From assembly GCA_035654175.1 (NCBI GenBank), contig DASRXL010000239.1, positions 1-8,498 on the forward strand: a stretch of DNA of 8,498 bases, in the 5' to 3' direction. The position numbers and the translations under genes were made by a program. A model generated the notes under the pieces. That model was not told where the DNA came from. It saw nothing but the letters and a program-made list of their open reading frames with translations, and did no database searches. The stretch is from PNC22 sp035654175 (lineage in GTDB: Bacteria > Planctomycetota > Phycisphaerae > Phycisphaerales > UBA1924). Below are positions 8,033 to 8,498 of the stretch, one piece after another. Every line of letters starts with the position of its first letter. Within the stretch, counting starts at the first letter, position 1.

Positions 8033-8455
8033 TCAGAGGCCCTCGCGCAGCACCCGGTCGCCGAGGCGGAGCGCGGGCTCCGGCTCCTCCGGGGCGTACC
8101 CCGCGGGGATCGCGGCGAGCCAGTCGGCGGGCGGGGCGCTCTCCCCGGCCTGCGCGTCCCAGACCTGGCGGAGGGCGAGCATGCTCGACTCCGGGGGAAG
8201 CGGGGGGAGCGCCGCGCCCCGGTCGGCCGCGATGCGCGCCGGCGCCGGGGGAGGGCTGGGCGAGAGGCGCGGCAGGGCGAGGACGAGCGCGGCGCCGAGC
8301 AGGAAACTGCCCGCGGCGACGGCCGAGCGGCGCGCGACCACGCGCCTGCGCCGGGCTCGGACGGCGCCGATGAAGGCCGCGGGCGGCTCCCCGGGGCGCA
8401 CGGGCGCCAGAGCCGCGAGGCGGTCCTCGATCTGCTGGTCAGATGGCGTGCGCAT
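8033..8455 (-). CDS. Small single-pass membrane protein, possibly anti-sigma-like
   Basis: This 140-residue protein has an N-terminal cytosolic part of about 44 residues ending in the basic run RARRRRVVARR (33-43), one membrane helix at about 45-62, and a Pro/Ala-rich outer linker (about 63-90). The C-terminal part contains ALRQVWDAQAG and DWLAAIPAGY. The basic residues before the helix predict the N-terminus inside. Small proteins of this shape are often encoded after ECF sigma factors in planctomycetes and may restrain them, but no zinc-binding anti-sigma motif is visible, so that role is only a guess. The start ATG 8455 is supported by GGAG 9 bases upstream. The same frame stays open to the window edge without another ATG. 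On the minus strand, a TGA at 8478-8476 in another frame could end an upstream gene, which would settle the context. Confidence 0.7.
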   Translation of the reverse strand: MRTPSDQQIEDRLAALAPVRPGEPPAAFIGAVRARRRRVVARRSAVAAGSFLLGAALVLALPRLSPSPPPAPARIAADRGAALPPLPPESSMLALRQVWDAQAGESAPPADWLAAIPAGYAPEEPEPALRLGDRVLREGL

Positions 8456-8464
8456 GGGCGGGTT

Positions 8465-8468
8465 CTCC
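8465..8468 (-). promoter_or_regulatory. Ribosome binding site of the small membrane protein gene
   Basis: On the minus strand GGAG stands 9 bases before ATG 8455, within CGGAGAA. The match is short but correctly placed, and it supports this start over any upstream non-ATG codon in the same open frame. Confidence 0.5.
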
Positions 8469-8498
8469 GATGCAATCAGAGGCGGAGGGGGGCGGCGA

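Noticed and set aside
7894..8475. Minus-strand frame of 193 codons covering the start of the large gene and the small membrane protein gene
   Set aside because: It is rich in Arg, Ser and Pro with no domain, and overlaps two better-supported genes with a signal peptide and a membrane helix in their own frames.
8476..8498. End of an upstream sigma-factor gene on the minus strand
   Set aside because: A TGA (8478-8476) could close an upstream frame, but fewer than eight codons are visible, so no gene can be supported.

Overview
The window reads as a piece of a very GC-rich, densely coded bacterial chromosome. The gene set (MoxR ATPase, DUF58 protein and BatA-like vWA membrane protein in one operon, a large secreted multi-domain protein, and a small single-pass membrane protein of the kind often seen near sigma factors) and the GC-rich coding style suggest Planctomycetota, possibly Phycisphaerae. 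That placement is inference; no rRNA or other marker is present.

Layout. Bases 1-5085 (+ strand) hold an operon: the C-terminal two thirds of a MoxR-type AAA+ ATPase (1-761), a GxxExxY-family PD-(D/E)XK nuclease-like gene (758-1285), a small putative lipoprotein (1286-1783), a DUF58 protein (1794-2756) and a BatA-like membrane protein with a vWA domain (2908-5085). MoxR, DUF58 and BatA-like proteins are a known functional set, in which an AAA+ chaperone works with MIDAS-containing vWA partners at the cell envelope. Bases 5142-8455 (- strand) converge on it. They encode a 140-residue membrane protein followed 44 bp later by a 948-residue exported protein with beta-sandwich and possible barrel regions. 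The convergent gap of 56 bp has a 12-bp direct repeat and no convincing terminator.

The most interesting structure is a pair of related inverted-repeat elements inserted at two gene boundaries of the operon. Element 1 (about 760-1278, 519 bp) has 39-bp inverted ends and encloses the GxxExxY gene. Element 2 (about 2769-2887, 119 bp) has the same type of ends (40 and 39 bp) but no gene, only a 40-bp centre with a small hairpin. Every one of the four arms begins GAA and then carries four CGCAGAG heptamers with spacers of 2, 4 (once 5) and 2 bases. Fifteen of the 16 heptamers are exact, while the spacers vary freely. This looks like an autonomous/non-autonomous (MITE-like) pair, with the GxxExxY nuclease as the candidate mobility or maintenance protein. 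The mobility claim is inference; the repeat architecture is directly visible.

The insertions also reshape the operon. Element 1 supplies part of the MoxR stop codon and of the possible GxxExxY start (ATGA overlap), and its repeats are translated as low-complexity tails of the nuclease. Element 2 puts a long potential RNA hairpin between the DUF58 and BatA-like genes, ending 7 bases before the BatA-like ribosome binding site.
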